Shown: positions 27,017-36,117, counted from the first letter of the stretch. The stretch: DNA of 64,000 bases from Sarcina sp. DSM 11001 (GCF_900101015.1 NZ_FNFZ01000001.1:1-64000), one strand, 5' to 3'. Made by a program: numbers and translations. Notes: generated by a model not told the origin, from the sequence alone.

Positions 27017-27667
27017 ATGACTTATGAAGGGCTGCGTCTAAAGTTGTTAAAAAAATATAGGCTGATATTTGCAAAAGGAAGACGGAAAAAACTTAAGAAC
27101 ACGGATTTTACAATTATTTCTAATAATTGCTGGGGGGGAATGATGTATGAGAGCTATGATCTCCCGAAAGAGTCGCCCACCGTAGGAATGTTCTTTATGG
27201 CAGATGAGTATATTAAGTTTCTTAGCGATATCAAAGGCTATACATTAAAAGAACTTACATTCATTTTACCCGAATCATCCCGTTATGCTGATGAACTTAG
27301 TAAAGATAAACGTTTCGGCTCTTATCCTATTGGTGTAATAGATGACATTGAGATTGCATTTCTACACTACCATTCAGAGCAGGAAGCAAAAGAGAAATGG
27401 AAACGCAGATGTACACGGATCAACTGGGACAGGCTGATTGTGAAATTCAATGATCAAAATGGATGTACCGAAGAACATGCAAAAGCATTTGCAGCGATGC
27501 CATTTAAGAACAAGCTCTTCTTCACAATCCATAACTGGGCAGTACCCAAGTGGGAGGGGTACTGTGTCATCAGGCAGCATACGCACGATGATTGCGTGAC
27601 AGCATCCCATGAGCCATTTGGAAGAAATCGATATGTGAATCTCACAAAATTTATCAATGAGGCTTGA
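27017..27667 (+). CDS. DUF1919 family polysaccharide protein
   Basis: About 216 residues. DUF1919 features are FTIISNNCWGGMMYESYDLPKESP-type sequence near the N-terminus, PIGVIDDIEIAFLHY and, further on, INWDRLIVKFNDQN. Members occur in capsule and exopolysaccharide loci. Their reaction is not established and they are usually described as acyltransferase-like. GAAAGG spaced 10 nt favours AUG 27017 over TTG 27008. Confidence 0.8.
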   Translation: MTYEGLRLKLLKKYRLIFAKGRRKKLKNTDFTIISNNCWGGMMYESYDLPKESPTVGMFFMADEYIKFLSDIKGYTLKELTFILPESSRYADELSKDKRFGSYPIGVIDDIEIAFLHYHSEQEAKEKWKRRCTRINWDRLIVKFNDQNGCTEEHAKAFAAMPFKNKLFFTIHNWAVPKWEGYCVIRQHTHDDCVTASHEPFGRNRYVNLTKFINEA

Positions 27668-27718
27668 GATTGTAGCCTGATTTGTTAGCCGTATACTTGA
27701 AAGAGGGAGCCTTTGGAA

Positions 27719-28279
27719 ATGAGCAAAGCGAATATTGCCATATTGATACGGATTGCTCTATCTGCATTCGCTGTATTTGGCTTTCCTCATCTCCTAAAGG
27801 CAATGCATGTCCGGCTACAGGAAAAATGGAGAAAGAAGATCAACATTGTGTCTTTGCTTGGCTTTTTAATATGTGTTTGGATGTATGCGTTTATCTTTAG
27901 ATCTGAAATCAATGGAACGGGGGTCATTATAGATCCTTTATGGGCTTTTCGCCAGATCTTTAGGAGGATGGCTTCCGGATATAAAGAGGGAGGGATTGCC
28001 GAAGCAGTCAGGAGAATCAGCTGGGTCAGGGACACAGTGGCAAGTTTGCTTCTAAATATATTATTTCTTGTTCCATTTGGCTATTTGGTTCCATGTACTT
28101 TCAGACATGTTCAATCATGGCGGGAAGTGTTGACTTTAGCCATCCTGTTCAGCCTTGGCATTGAAACGATTCAGTATTTTACCCAAAGAGGATGGTTTGA
28201 CATAGCTGATCTGATATACAATAGTGGAGGAGCCTTGATAGGATATTCTCTATATAGAAGACTGCTCCATGAGATATGA
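27719..28279 (+). CDS. VanZ-like membrane protein
   Basis: 186 residues with four or five membrane helices. The segments NILFLVPFGYLVP, LGIETIQYFTQRGWFDIADL and YNSGGALIGY are the VanZ-like family signature. VanZ confers low-level teicoplanin resistance by an unclear route; homologues are frequent in surface-polymer loci. AUG 27719 has GAGGGAG 9 nt upstream and is preferred to TTG 27713. Confidence 0.85.
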   Translation: MSKANIAILIRIALSAFAVFGFPHLLKAMHVRLQEKWRKKINIVSLLGFLICVWMYAFIFRSEINGTGVIIDPLWAFRQIFRRMASGYKEGGIAEAVRRISWVRDTVASLLLNILFLVPFGYLVPCTFRHVQSWREVLTLAILFSLGIETIQYFTQRGWFDIADLIYNSGGALIGYSLYRRLLHEI

Positions 28280-28411
28280 AAAAGATGTCTGGCAGATTCT
28301 GGTTATTATCCGAATTTTGATAAATGCATACAACACCAAAGATTTATTGTTGACTTTTATTCTGAAGACAAGCTCTATGACGGTATTAATATAGAGTGGA
28401 AAAGAGATATA

Positions 28412-29596
28412 ATGACTGATGACCAAAAACAATTGATTCATTTAATCGCTTATCAAATGTTCGCTATAAAGAATGAGTTCACTGACGATGCTGATTGGCA
28501 TTCCATACTGAAAGAAGCGCGACTACAGGCAGTATTTCCATTGGCTTATCAAGCCCTCCAGTCATTTATATCGACAGATAATGAGCCACAATATGCAAAA
28601 GAATATGCTTCAAATCAGGCAACAAATATCCGGAATTTGTATTATCATGCAGAGTTACATCGACTTCTTACAGGCAACGAGATTCCCTATGCCATCCTCA
28701 AAGGGCAAGTGTCTGCTTCTTATTACCCTGATCCTATGCTTCGATCGATGGGTGACGTGGATTTCTTGATTCACAGAGCAGATATAGAAAAGGTAGATTA
28801 TCTGCTGAAAGCTGAAGGATTTAAGAAGTTGGACTATGCGGAAAAACATGAGTATCACTGGGCATATAAGAAAGATAGGGCATCACTTGAACTCCACTGG
28901 GATATTCCGGGAGTACCGCCATCGTTGGTAAATCAATATTCAGCAGATGTGATCAACAATGCAGAGGAGAGGAATATATCGAACAAAGTGATGATGTTCC
29001 CGTCGCCTTTTCACCATGGACTGGTGCTTCTCCTGCATTCTATCAGCCATATGACCGGAGGGGGAATCGGGCTCCGGCATCTTTGCGATTGGCTTGTGTT
29101 CGAGAATTCACTTTCTGAACGAGAGTTCCTAACGCTTTTTGAAAAACCGTTGAAAGATATTGGCCTGTGGACTTTTGCGAAAGTGATGACCAAGATTGGG
29201 GTGTTGTATTTTGGTACTGCTCGGAGCTGGTGCAGAGACGCAGATGATGGATTATGTCTTGCTCTTCTTGAAGATATTTTATCTGGTGGGAACTTTGGGA
29301 CGAAAGATAATACACGTGGCAGTCAAGCAAAGCTGATTCAGAATAAAGTTACAAAAAGCCCTCAGGGAAGTATTTTGAAAAACGGGATGGTAAGCATAAA
29401 TGAGAAGGCAAAACGGGATTATGCTTATTGCAGACAGAAAGTGTTCCTTCGCCCGGTTGGCTGGGCCGCTGTAGTAGGTCAGTATGCGATTCGAGTTATA
29501 AGCGGCAAGCGAAATAATGTATTTGAAAAAAAGATTTTGAACGATGCAATGAATAGACAGAAACTGTACACAAAGTTGAGGCTGTTTGAAAGATAA
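28412..29596 (+). CDS. Nucleotidyltransferase-like protein (NTP_transf_5 family)
   Basis: 394 residues. YAILKGQVSASYYPDPMLRSM followed by GDVDFLI is the signature of the uncharacterised nucleotidyltransferase family found in capsule loci (NTP_transf_5): a GX-type loop and a D-x-D pair in the nucleotidyltransferase fold. The rest is helical, with HHGLVLLLHSISHM and a long C-terminal tail. The function in polysaccharide synthesis is unknown. The ribosome binding site is weak (AAAGAGA). Confidence 0.8.
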   Translation: MTDDQKQLIHLIAYQMFAIKNEFTDDADWHSILKEARLQAVFPLAYQALQSFISTDNEPQYAKEYASNQATNIRNLYYHAELHRLLTGNEIPYAILKGQVSASYYPDPMLRSMGDVDFLIHRADIEKVDYLLKAEGFKKLDYAEKHEYHWAYKKDRASLELHWDIPGVPPSLVNQYSADVINNAEERNISNKVMMFPSPFHHGLVLLLHSISHMTGGGIGLRHLCDWLVFENSLSEREFLTLFEKPLKDIGLWTFAKVMTKIGVLYFGTARSWCRDADDGLCLALLEDILSGGNFGTKDNTRGSQAKLIQNKVTKSPQGSILKNGMVSINEKAKRDYAYCRQKVFLRPVGWAAVVGQYAIRVISGKRNNVFEKKILNDAMNRQKLYTKLRLFER

Positions 29597-29687
29597 TATA
29601 TTTGGAAGCATTATTACATTCATTTAGCCAATAATTGAGCCAATAATTGAGCCATACAGAATAGTAGCAGAAATAATTATCATTTTT

Positions 29688-29696
29688 TGCTATACT
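29688..29696 (+). promoter_or_regulatory. Extended -10 promoter for the repeat protein
   Basis: TGC then TATACT (29691-29696), 47 bp before AUG 29743, with a poor -35. A 13-bp tandem duplication (CCAATAATTGAGC twice) lies just upstream at about 29626-29653. Confidence 0.5.
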
Positions 29697-29742
29697 GTGT
29701 TTAGATCCAAATGGAAGATCATTGCATAACGGAGCATATTTC

Positions 29743-32496
29743 ATGAGTGATAAAAAGACATTTGACCTGATAATGGGAATTATATTGGTCACGGCTGGAG
29801 CCCTTTTAGGAGGTTTTGTTATAGGAAGGGCGACAGCTCCGGCATCCCCTCAGGGTGAAAACGTGATCGTGACTCAGTCGGCACATCCGGATGATGCGGC
29901 AAAGGATTACACCGCTATGAAAGCAGCTGAAGCTTCTGAGGAACCAACGGGATCCGGCAAGGGGTATACTCAAATCGTAGATATCATGGACAACATGCGT
30001 CATGTTGTGGAGGAGCGGTTTGTGGCTTCCAACGGCAGACTTGCCCTTAGTGAAGACGGTTACGCGGTGATCCGCAAGAAATATGATTCCGCCGGGAACA
30101 CCATTAAAGTGTCCTATTTTGACGAGAAGGACAAGCCTGTTATGGTGGAAAGCCTGGGCTATTCCAGTATGGCTATGACTTATGACGAAAACGGTAAGAA
30201 GACCAGTGAGACTTATTTTGATGCCAATGGCGGTGTCGTGGTCAAGGCCGGTCAGGAGTATGCCGGACTCCGATATACCTATGATGAAGCGGGTAATATC
30301 GCCAGCCAGAGCTATTATGACACCCAGGTTAGTCCCATCATTGGCCCGGATGGATATCATCGTGCTGAATATACCTATGATGAGCAGAAACATGTCCTGA
30401 CAGAGCGCTATTATGGGATAGAGGACAACCTGATTGTCGCCAACAAAGGTTATGCTGGTGCAGACCATAAGTATGATGAGAACGGCGACGATATCCGGAC
30501 AGCCTTTTACGGTGCGGATGGCAAGATATCCGAGAACAAGGATGGCACGGCCATTATACTCAGGCAGTACAACGAAAAGCATCAGGTAATCCGGGAGGAG
30601 TATCGAAACCCTACGAATGAAAGGATCATACATAAAGATCGTGGCTATTGTATCGTAAAAAAGGAATATGATGGAAACGGGAACGTGCGCAAGCGGTCTT
30701 TTTTCAATACAGAATCAGAACCTGCCTATGAGAAAGACAGTTATGTCATTGTACGGGATGAATTTGATAACAAGAAGAATGTCATCAGAGAGTCCTATTA
30801 TGATAAGGAGGATAATTTGACAGCATGCTCCAAAGGATATGCCATGATAACCAAGGAGTATGACGATGCAGGCAACGTGACGAAAGAATCCTATTTTGAC
30901 AGGAAAAAGAAAAGTCTGGTCAACAGCGACGGAGTGGCACAGATTGCCCGTACCTATAATGATAAGAAAAAAGTGCTGACGGAAGCTTACTTTGACGGGG
31001 GAGGAAAACCTGTAATCTCCAAAAAAGCGGGATATGCCGCGGTGGAAAACACCTATGATGAAAAGGGGAAACTGCATTCAGAGATGTTTTTTGATGGGGA
31101 CCATAAACCCATGATCGCAGCCAGGGGCTGTGCCGGCGTCCGTTATGAGTATGACGAAAGCGGACACTGTATCAAAGAACTCTACTTGGACGGCGAAGGC
31201 AATATGATGGTTGTAGAAAAGCTGGGGTATGCAGGAATCGCCAGGACCTTTGATGCAAATGGTAAAGAGACCGGGACGACTTATTTGGATACCTCCGGCA
31301 ATTCCATGCAAACGTCGAACGGCTATAATTCTGTTGAAAAGGTCTTTGATGAGAACGGCAGGGCAATTGTTGAGCGTTTCGTGGACGGCGCGGGAAATGC
31401 GGTTATGGCACAGGATAAAGGCTACGCCATTGTGACCCATGAATATAACGAGAAAGGACAGGAGACCCGTACGGCCTGGTATGATAACAACGAGTCCCTG
31501 ATCATGGTCAGCGGTGCCGCAGTTGTGGACAAAGAGTACGACGATGCCGGAAATGTCGTTTTGACTAAGAAATACGACAATCAGGGCAATATAATAATCG
31601 ATCCTAAGGGTTATGCCTATATCCGCAAGGATTACAATGAAAAAAAACAGTCCATCCGGGAGACCTTCTGTAATGCGGATGGCTCTGCCTTCACCGGCTC
31701 GCCGGACGGCTATGTTATTGTGACTAAAAGCTATGACGACACTGGAAATGTAGCCAGCCAGTCTTATTTTGATGCAGAAGGCACCCCCGTTCTCCTCCCT
31801 GCAGGATATCACACTGTGGAGAAGGATTATGACCAGAATAAAAACCCGATAAAGACTGCCTATTTCGATACGGACGGAAAACGTGTACCCGGTACCAGCA
31901 ACGGCTCTGCCGTGATCCGTAATGGGTATGATGACAAGGGCAATGTCACCTACGAGGCCTACTATGACACAGACGACAAGCCGCTCACACTGGCTGCAGG
32001 CTATGCAGGCTTCCGCAAAGCCTACAATGAACAGAACAAGGTGATCCGCACCGAATATCTGGGAGAGAATGGTAACCCCATCGCCCTGGAGAACGGAACA
32101 GCAGTCCTGTGCAATGAATATGATGATGCGGGAAATATGATTTCCGAGACCTATCTGGATCTCTCAGGAAACCGGCATACGATCGAGAGCCCGAACCCCG
32201 ATAAGTACTATGCCTACGCGGAGATTCGCAAGTTCTATAACGAAGACAACAAAGTTGTTGAAACGGAATACTGTACAGTAGATAACATGTTTGCAAACGG
32301 CCCCAGCGGTTTTGCCATACAGACTTTTGAATACGACGATCAGGGCAGACAGATCCGGACCTCCTGGTTCGACCAGTCCAAAACCCCCTACGTCAGCTCA
32401 AAGGGCTATGTGACCATGAGTTCCTCCTATGCTGAGGACGGTACAAAGACAGACACATACTATGATGCCGCAGGGAATGTTGTGGTGATGCAGTAA
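29743..32496 (+). CDS. Membrane-anchored protein of about 25 tandem YD-like repeats
   Basis: 917 residues. An N-terminal membrane segment (residues about 8-28, MGIILVTAGALLGGFVIG) acts as signal anchor, leaving the rest outside the cell. After a short linker the protein consists of about 25 imperfect repeats of 31-34 residues. The consensus is roughly GYAxxxxxYDxxGNxxxxxYFDxxGxPxxxx. The pattern of Y-D-x-x-G-N turns recalls YD/RHS and cell-wall-binding beta-solenoid repeats, but the spacing is not that of classic RHS. No enzymatic domain is seen. GGAG lies 9 nt before AUG 29743. As the last gene of the polysaccharide locus it may bind or scaffold the glycan. The large number of diverged repeats argues against recent expansion. 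Confidence 0.8.
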   Translation: MSDKKTFDLIMGIILVTAGALLGGFVIGRATAPASPQGENVIVTQSAHPDDAAKDYTAMKAAEASEEPTGSGKGYTQIVDIMDNMRHVVEERFVASNGRLALSEDGYAVIRKKYDSAGNTIKVSYFDEKDKPVMVESLGYSSMAMTYDENGKKTSETYFDANGGVVVKAGQEYAGLRYTYDEAGNIASQSYYDTQVSPIIGPDGYHRAEYTYDEQKHVLTERYYGIEDNLIVANKGYAGADHKYDENGDDIRTAFYGADGKISENKDGTAIILRQYNEKHQVIREEYRNPTNERIIHKDRGYCIVKKEYDGNGNVRKRSFFNTESEPAYEKDSYVIVRDEFDNKKNVIRESYYDKEDNLTACSKGYAMITKEYDDAGNVTKESYFDRKKKSLVNSDGVAQIARTYNDKKKVLTEAYFDGGGKPVISKKAGYAAVENTYDEKGKLHSEMFFDGDHKPMIAARGCAGVRYEYDESGHCIKELYLDGEGNMMVVEKLGYAGIARTFDANGKETGTTYLDTSGNSMQTSNGYNSVEKVFDENGRAIVERFVDGAGNAVMAQDKGYAIVTHEYNEKGQETRTAWYDNNESLIMVSGAAVVDKEYDDAGNVVLTKKYDNQGNIIIDPKGYAYIRKDYNEKKQSIRETFCNADGSAFTGSPDGYVIVTKSYDDTGNVASQSYFDAEGTPVLLPAGYHTVEKDYDQNKNPIKTAYFDTDGKRVPGTSNGSAVIRNGYDDKGNVTYEAYYDTDDKPLTLAAGYAGFRKAYNEQNKVIRTEYLGENGNPIALENGTAVLCNEYDDAGNMISETYLDLSGNRHTIESPNPDKYYAYAEIRKFYNEDNKVVETEYCTVDNMFANGPSGFAIQTFEYDDQGRQIRTSWFDQSKTPYVSSKGYVTMSSSYAEDGTKTDTYYDAAGNVVVMQ

Positions 32497-32502
32497 ATGT
32501 GG

Positions 32503-32673
32503 CAGTGTGGCGTTACAGTTCACGCCCTATCGAGGGCGTGAACATGTAACCTGCGAAAATCCCATTCCAAATCGCTTCGCAATGGGATTTTCGCCGTTCC
32601 ACTCGGGTTTTGCGTTGAAAATCACGCAAAAACGCCTCGAATTTCGTGGCGGTCTGTACTGTAACAGTGTGGC
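32503..32673 (+). mobile_element. MITE-like hairpin element flanked by a 9-bp direct repeat
   Basis: CAGTGTGGC occurs at 32503-32511 and again at 32665-32673. Just inside are inverted repeats GTTACAGT (32512-32519) and ACTGTAAC (32658-32665). The interior contains three hairpins: TTCACGCCC/GGGCGTGAA (about 32519-32542), GCGAAAATCCCATT/AATGGGATTTTCGC (about 32553-32594) and TTTTGCGT/ACGCAAAA (about 32609-32632). It sits 6 bp after the stop codon of the repeat protein. There is no transposase. The structure fits a small non-autonomous element or a dispersed palindromic repeat. Confidence 0.6.
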
Positions 32674-32703
32674 TCCTAATTTCTGTTAGAAACATAAAAC
32701 TGC

Positions 32704-32732
32704 TTGAAGATAGTACGGGTTTACTATATAAT
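32704..32732 (+). promoter_or_regulatory. Sigma-A promoter before a short leader or small RNA
   Basis: TTGAAG (32704-32709), exactly 17 bp, then TATAAT (32727-32732). Transcription is expected to start near 32739. Confidence 0.65.
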
Positions 32733-32738
32733 AGTTGA

Positions 32739-32867
32739 GTGAGAGCGGACTTTTAGTGAATCTTACCAATCGAACAGTGCAGTTCGAGATGGGAGAGTTT
32801 ATGAACGATAGGCGATAAAACTTTGGGACGGTTATTCCTGATTCCCTGGAGTTTTGTCGCTTTTTTT
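32739..32867 (+). ncRNA. Candidate small RNA or riboswitch-like leader (about 130 nt)
   Basis: A strong promoter is followed within 130 nt by a strong intrinsic terminator and no plausible coding frame. The body contains CGAACAGTGCAGTTCG (about 32771-32786), which can fold as a stem-loop. The arrangement suits either a free small RNA or a terminating riboswitch that controls the secreted protein gene at 33014. I do not recognise any known riboswitch consensus. Confidence 0.45.
32812..32867 (+). terminator. Strong intrinsic terminator
   Basis: GCGATAAAACT (32812-32822) pairs with AGTTTTGTCGC (32850-32860) over 11 bp with one G-U, followed by seven T residues. Confidence 0.85.
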
Positions 32868-33013
32868 GTTTATTATACTTTATAATATTCTTATACTCCG
32901 TTTCTATTCCGGAACTGGGAAACCACCACCATAGATTAGTTACATAAACAGATTCCCGTCGACCGCGGGTTCACTGTAAATAAAATAAACCAGGAAAGGA
33001 GGGAAATGTCAAT

Positions 33014-33709
33014 ATGTGCATTAAAAGGAAACTGTTGTCTGTTGTACTGACCGTGCTTATGATCTTGAGCATGGGATTGTCTGTCTTCGCAACCGGGGTA
33101 GGAAGTCCTGTAGCACCTCCCGATAACAAGCCGAAAAACCCCGGCTGGGTCAGGTCCAGTAGTTTTGACGTCAATCATCAGGATCACATCCACAATATCG
33201 TCAAGACCAAGATTGGTCAGAAGACAGTCGTTGTCAGGTCTGTCACAGCTCTGAAAGGCGATGCTAAATCTGAGATTCACCTCAGATTCGCCAGAGATAA
33301 AGACAATAATCGTGTGCCGATTACCCATATTGGTAACGGTGAAACTGGTCTTTTCGACAGTAAAACGGGTTCATTTTTGAAGGATGTCGTACTCAAATCT
33401 AAGAAAAGGGTTACTATTCGTGCGAACGCCTTTAAGAATTCCTATGTTGCGAGACTGTATCTGAGCAGTTCTTTCTTCACGCTTAAATCAGGATGCTTTA
33501 CAGGGACAAAGTACAAGGCCCTTACTATCACTCTTGATGATGAGGTAAAATATTCCGGCCGACTCACATTTGAAGACGGTTGCTTTGACGGTCTGAACAG
33601 CAATGCAAAGGTCATCGTACAAAAAAGCTGCGCTGCCCAGGTCACATTCAACAGGATCAAAAAGAAACTCCGTGCAGCAGGCTTCCCGGGCCAGATCATC
33701 TACAAGTGA
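33014..33709 (+). CDS. Small secreted protein with BspA-like leucine-rich-repeat character
   Basis: 231 residues. The signal peptide is residues 1 to about 27 (KRKLLSVVLTVLMILSMGLS, then VFA). The mature part has ITHIGNGETGLFDSKTG, VTIRANAFKNSYVARLYLS and LTFEDGCFDGLNSNAKVIV. The repeated pattern of IxxxAFxxxxxLxxLxL resembles LRR_5/BspA repeats in a diverged form. No sorting signal or membrane anchor is seen, so it is probably released or loosely bound. A very strong AGGAGGG ribosome binding site precedes AUG 33014. The gene lies just downstream of the small RNA/leader terminator and may be controlled by it. Confidence 0.7.
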   Translation: MCIKRKLLSVVLTVLMILSMGLSVFATGVGSPVAPPDNKPKNPGWVRSSSFDVNHQDHIHNIVKTKIGQKTVVVRSVTALKGDAKSEIHLRFARDKDNNRVPITHIGNGETGLFDSKTGSFLKDVVLKSKKRVTIRANAFKNSYVARLYLSSSFFTLKSGCFTGTKYKALTITLDDEVKYSGRLTFEDGCFDGLNSNAKVIVQKSCAAQVTFNRIKKKLRAAGFPGQIIYK

Positions 33710-33746
33710 TCCGAATCGAAGCTGTCCTGACCGGATCTATGACATA

Positions 33747-33796
33747 ACAGGGAAAGAAAATCGAGAATGGAGTCTGACCGGTTTTCTTTTTCCTGT
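33747..33796 (+). terminator. Intrinsic terminator after the secreted protein gene
   Basis: ACAGGGAAAGAAAA and TTTTCTTTTTCCTGT form a long imperfect stem around a 20-nt loop. The descending arm is T-rich, and the structure can work in either direction. Confidence 0.55.
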
Positions 33797-34062
33797 CTGT
33801 GTCATGGATGGACAGGAGTGCTGTATGCGGGAATATGATGGCTGCCGCCCCCTTCCTTTATTATCGGAAGGGGACAGGGACATGCTTGTGAGAGAGAATA
33901 TTGTGCCCGTTGCCTTTCGGGATAATTTGCACAGGGGCCCTGTGCCTTTAGGGATAATTCACAGGGGATGGAGTTGGGGACAGGAACGAGGGAAACCATC
34001 GAGGCCTGTTTTTTTTGCACACGAAATCCATTTATATAGATAATACCATATATGGAGATAAC
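33797..34062. other. Intergenic stretch with short palindromes, no gene
   Basis: Contains GCACAGG-GGC-CCTGTGC (33929-33945) and repeated GGGGACAGG-type words. No credible open frame or ribosome binding site is present. It separates a plus-strand gene from a convergent minus-strand gene. Confidence 0.5.
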
Positions 34063-35193
34063 TCACCACTCTAGTCTATCCCAGTCTATAGAACCAAAGA
34101 TTCTTTCAATATATTCGTCATAGGAATCCTGGTAGAACTGGCCGTGTGTTTTCACATACTCGTGGATTTCATCCATATATTCGTCCATGGATTGGAAGGG
34201 AATCAGGCACTTCAGGTTGGCTTCTGCGATATATCCGTCGTACATCTGCAGGCAGGAGAGTGTGAGCTCATGAAGCTCTTTATTGAATAGAAGGAAATTC
34301 TTGTCCTGGATAGAAGAACGGCTGTTATTAGCTTCTTCTTGCTCACCTTTTTTTGTTTCGCTTCCTTCTTCAGATTCGTGGCGTGTTTCTTTCAGTTCTT
34401 CCTGTTTTTTGTCCAATTTCTCTTGTATTTTATTCAACTCATCTTGAATCTCATCCAATTCATCCTGAATCTCCAGCTCATCTTCCTCATTTACTGAGGA
34501 CAGTTCCAGGCATAATAATGAAAGCATGGATTGACGGTCTTCCCTGTTGCACAAAGCACTGACCCACCATGAGCATAGCCATTCGAGGTACATGTCCGGG
34601 TAGGACATGTAGTAATCTTCTTTAGCGAACATCCTGCAATAATCGTAGATGCTTTTGACGTCCTGAGGCGGCAGAACATTTCTGATGGCTTCCCAGATAA
34701 GCAGGACGAATTGGTGGATTGAAGCAACATCTTTTTCCGCCTGATATTCGTCATAGGGGAAATCGAGATTTTCAAACCAGGCTTTTGAATAGGCGACATC
34801 TGTGATGGAATGCAAGACCTGTGTGTAGTACAACGCCCAGGGATACAGGACCTCTACACTGAAATATAGATTTCCGTTCCCGTAGGCAGCTCTGGCAGCT
34901 TTGATCAGCTCCATTTCGCCTTTGGCTGGTTCAGTGATAATGCCGACCATTCCGGCGATTCGATCAGCATTGTTTTCCATACTTTCAAAGTTGCGGTCTC
35001 CCTGGAAGGCATGCCGGAGATCATAGCACAGACCGAGCAGACATTCGTGACAGTTACCTGCATTCACATTATCTTGATGCGGAAAATAGAATTCGGAAAA
35101 ATTAGAAATCGCCCTGTGTAGCGATTTAAGATCCTGATAGTCACCTTTGATAGTGATTCCTGCCAACTGAGGTGTGTTTTCAATAATGAGCAT
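34063..35193 (-). CDS. Hypothetical protein with acidic coiled-coil insert
   Basis: 376 residues, cytosolic. The start MLIIENTPQLAGITIKGDY and the segment NCHECLLGLCYDLRHAFQGDR are reminiscent of the DUF6904 group, which I can name only tentatively. Residues about 230-290 are a highly charged Glu/Lys/Gln heptad region (IQDELDEIQDELNKIQEKLD and onward), predicted to be a coiled coil. That region interrupts what looks like a continuous domain. An AGGAGGACC ribosome binding site lies upstream of the AUG (complement of 35191-35193). No partner gene indicates its role; it is next to an IS21-like HTH gene on the same strand. Confidence 0.65.
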   Translation of the reverse strand: MLIIENTPQLAGITIKGDYQDLKSLHRAISNFSEFYFPHQDNVNAGNCHECLLGLCYDLRHAFQGDRNFESMENNADRIAGMVGIITEPAKGEMELIKAARAAYGNGNLYFSVEVLYPWALYYTQVLHSITDVAYSKAWFENLDFPYDEYQAEKDVASIHQFVLLIWEAIRNVLPPQDVKSIYDYCRMFAKEDYYMSYPDMYLEWLCSWWVSALCNREDRQSMLSLLCLELSSVNEEDELEIQDELDEIQDELNKIQEKLDKKQEELKETRHESEEGSETKKGEQEEANNSRSSIQDKNFLLFNKELHELTLSCLQMYDGYIAEANLKCLIPFQSMDEYMDEIHEYVKTHGQFYQDSYDEYIERIFGSIDWDRLEW

Positions 35194-35288
35194 GGGAACG
35201 GTCCTCCTCTTGTCTTGTTAAAACCTTTTTATTCGATAAAACCTCTTGCTTTGATACCCCATCTTGTTTCGATAAGGCTATTTTATAG

Positions 35289-35714
35289 TTACTTTATACT
35301 CGCTTTTTCAAACTTTGCCTTTACTCTTGGATGGAGATGCAGATAGTTTCGAAGCGTTCGTTCACTGCCCTTGTAACCACGTTCCTGGAGAACAGGCAGC
35401 AGGAAGCAGCTGAGCTGATAAATTGACCGGATTCCATCCGGCAGCTCCGGAAGCGCTTTTTCCAGAGCATCCTGGATCTCGTCTCTGTACAGGTCAATCT
35501 GTGTGGGAACAGTCTTTTTCCCCAGAGAACTGCTCGGCTTGTTTCTGAGCAGGCAGGATCGGACTGTTCTGGGATCACACATATATTCTTCCGCGAGCTG
35601 CACAAGCGTCTTATTGTGTTCAGAATAGCCGACCCGGAAATCACACCATTTTTCTCTCGGGAGATCAGGCAGGATGAACTTCGCGGCGGATCTGGCCGGG
35701 GATGTTTTTGCCAT
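35289..35714 (-). CDS. Helix-turn-helix protein resembling the IS21 IstA N-terminus
   Basis: 141 residues. LVQLAEEYMCDPRTVRSCLLR is a helix-turn-helix. It is followed by QIDLYRDEIQDALEKALPEL and then a second winged segment ERGYKGSERTLRNYLHLHP. The order HTH, a linker with YRDEIQ, then GYxGSxxTLRxYL closely follows the DNA-binding half of IS21-family IstA transposases. The DDE catalytic domain is absent and there is no sign of it nearby. The gene is either a domesticated regulator or a truncated transposase. AAAGGT is a weak ribosome binding site. Confidence 0.65.
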   Translation of the reverse strand: MAKTSPARSAAKFILPDLPREKWCDFRVGYSEHNKTLVQLAEEYMCDPRTVRSCLLRNKPSSSLGKKTVPTQIDLYRDEIQDALEKALPELPDGIRSIYQLSCFLLPVLQERGYKGSERTLRNYLHLHPRVKAKFEKASIK

Positions 35715-35885
35715 GATTGGTTACCTTTGTGTGTTGGATTACCTTTGTGGAATGGAATAGTCCTTCGGAATGCCTGTGCCAGGTCAGGCTGGTTTCGCTG
35801 GCGTATTGCTGGATTTTATTTTCAGCAGTTGCTGTTTCTGGGTTCAGGATAGCAGATGCATCGGGTATTCACAACGGCAAACATC

Positions 35886-35913
35886 TTGCCGGGAGTTAAA
35901 CAGAAAATATAAT
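35886..35913 (+). promoter_or_regulatory. Candidate promoter for the second AAA/PD-(D/E)XK gene
   Basis: TTGCCG (35886-35891), 16 bp, TATAAT (35908-35913). The leader to the start at 36118 would be about 200 nt. The 400 bases between 35714 and 36118 otherwise hold no supported gene; a 30-codon frame ending at 36045 lacks a ribosome binding site. Confidence 0.5.
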
Positions 35914-36117
35914 GGCCTGGATTTCTTTATTACCAAAGCTCATTTATATGCTAAAATGAGTTTTGAAGATGAACTAAATTGTTTGTCTGGAGGCAGTTGC
36001 CGCCCTTATTACTTTGCGTTAAGAAGCAAAGAAGAAATGCAGTAGTACTTGGCAAATGAGCTTGAAGAACCTTATAGTGAGTTTGTTGATTCGATTTACA
36101 GAGAGGAAAATGAACCG

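Noticed and set aside
32507-32689. 60-residue open frames on both strands across the hairpin element
   Set aside because: They arise from the palindromic repeat and lack ribosome binding sites; the DNA structure explains them better.
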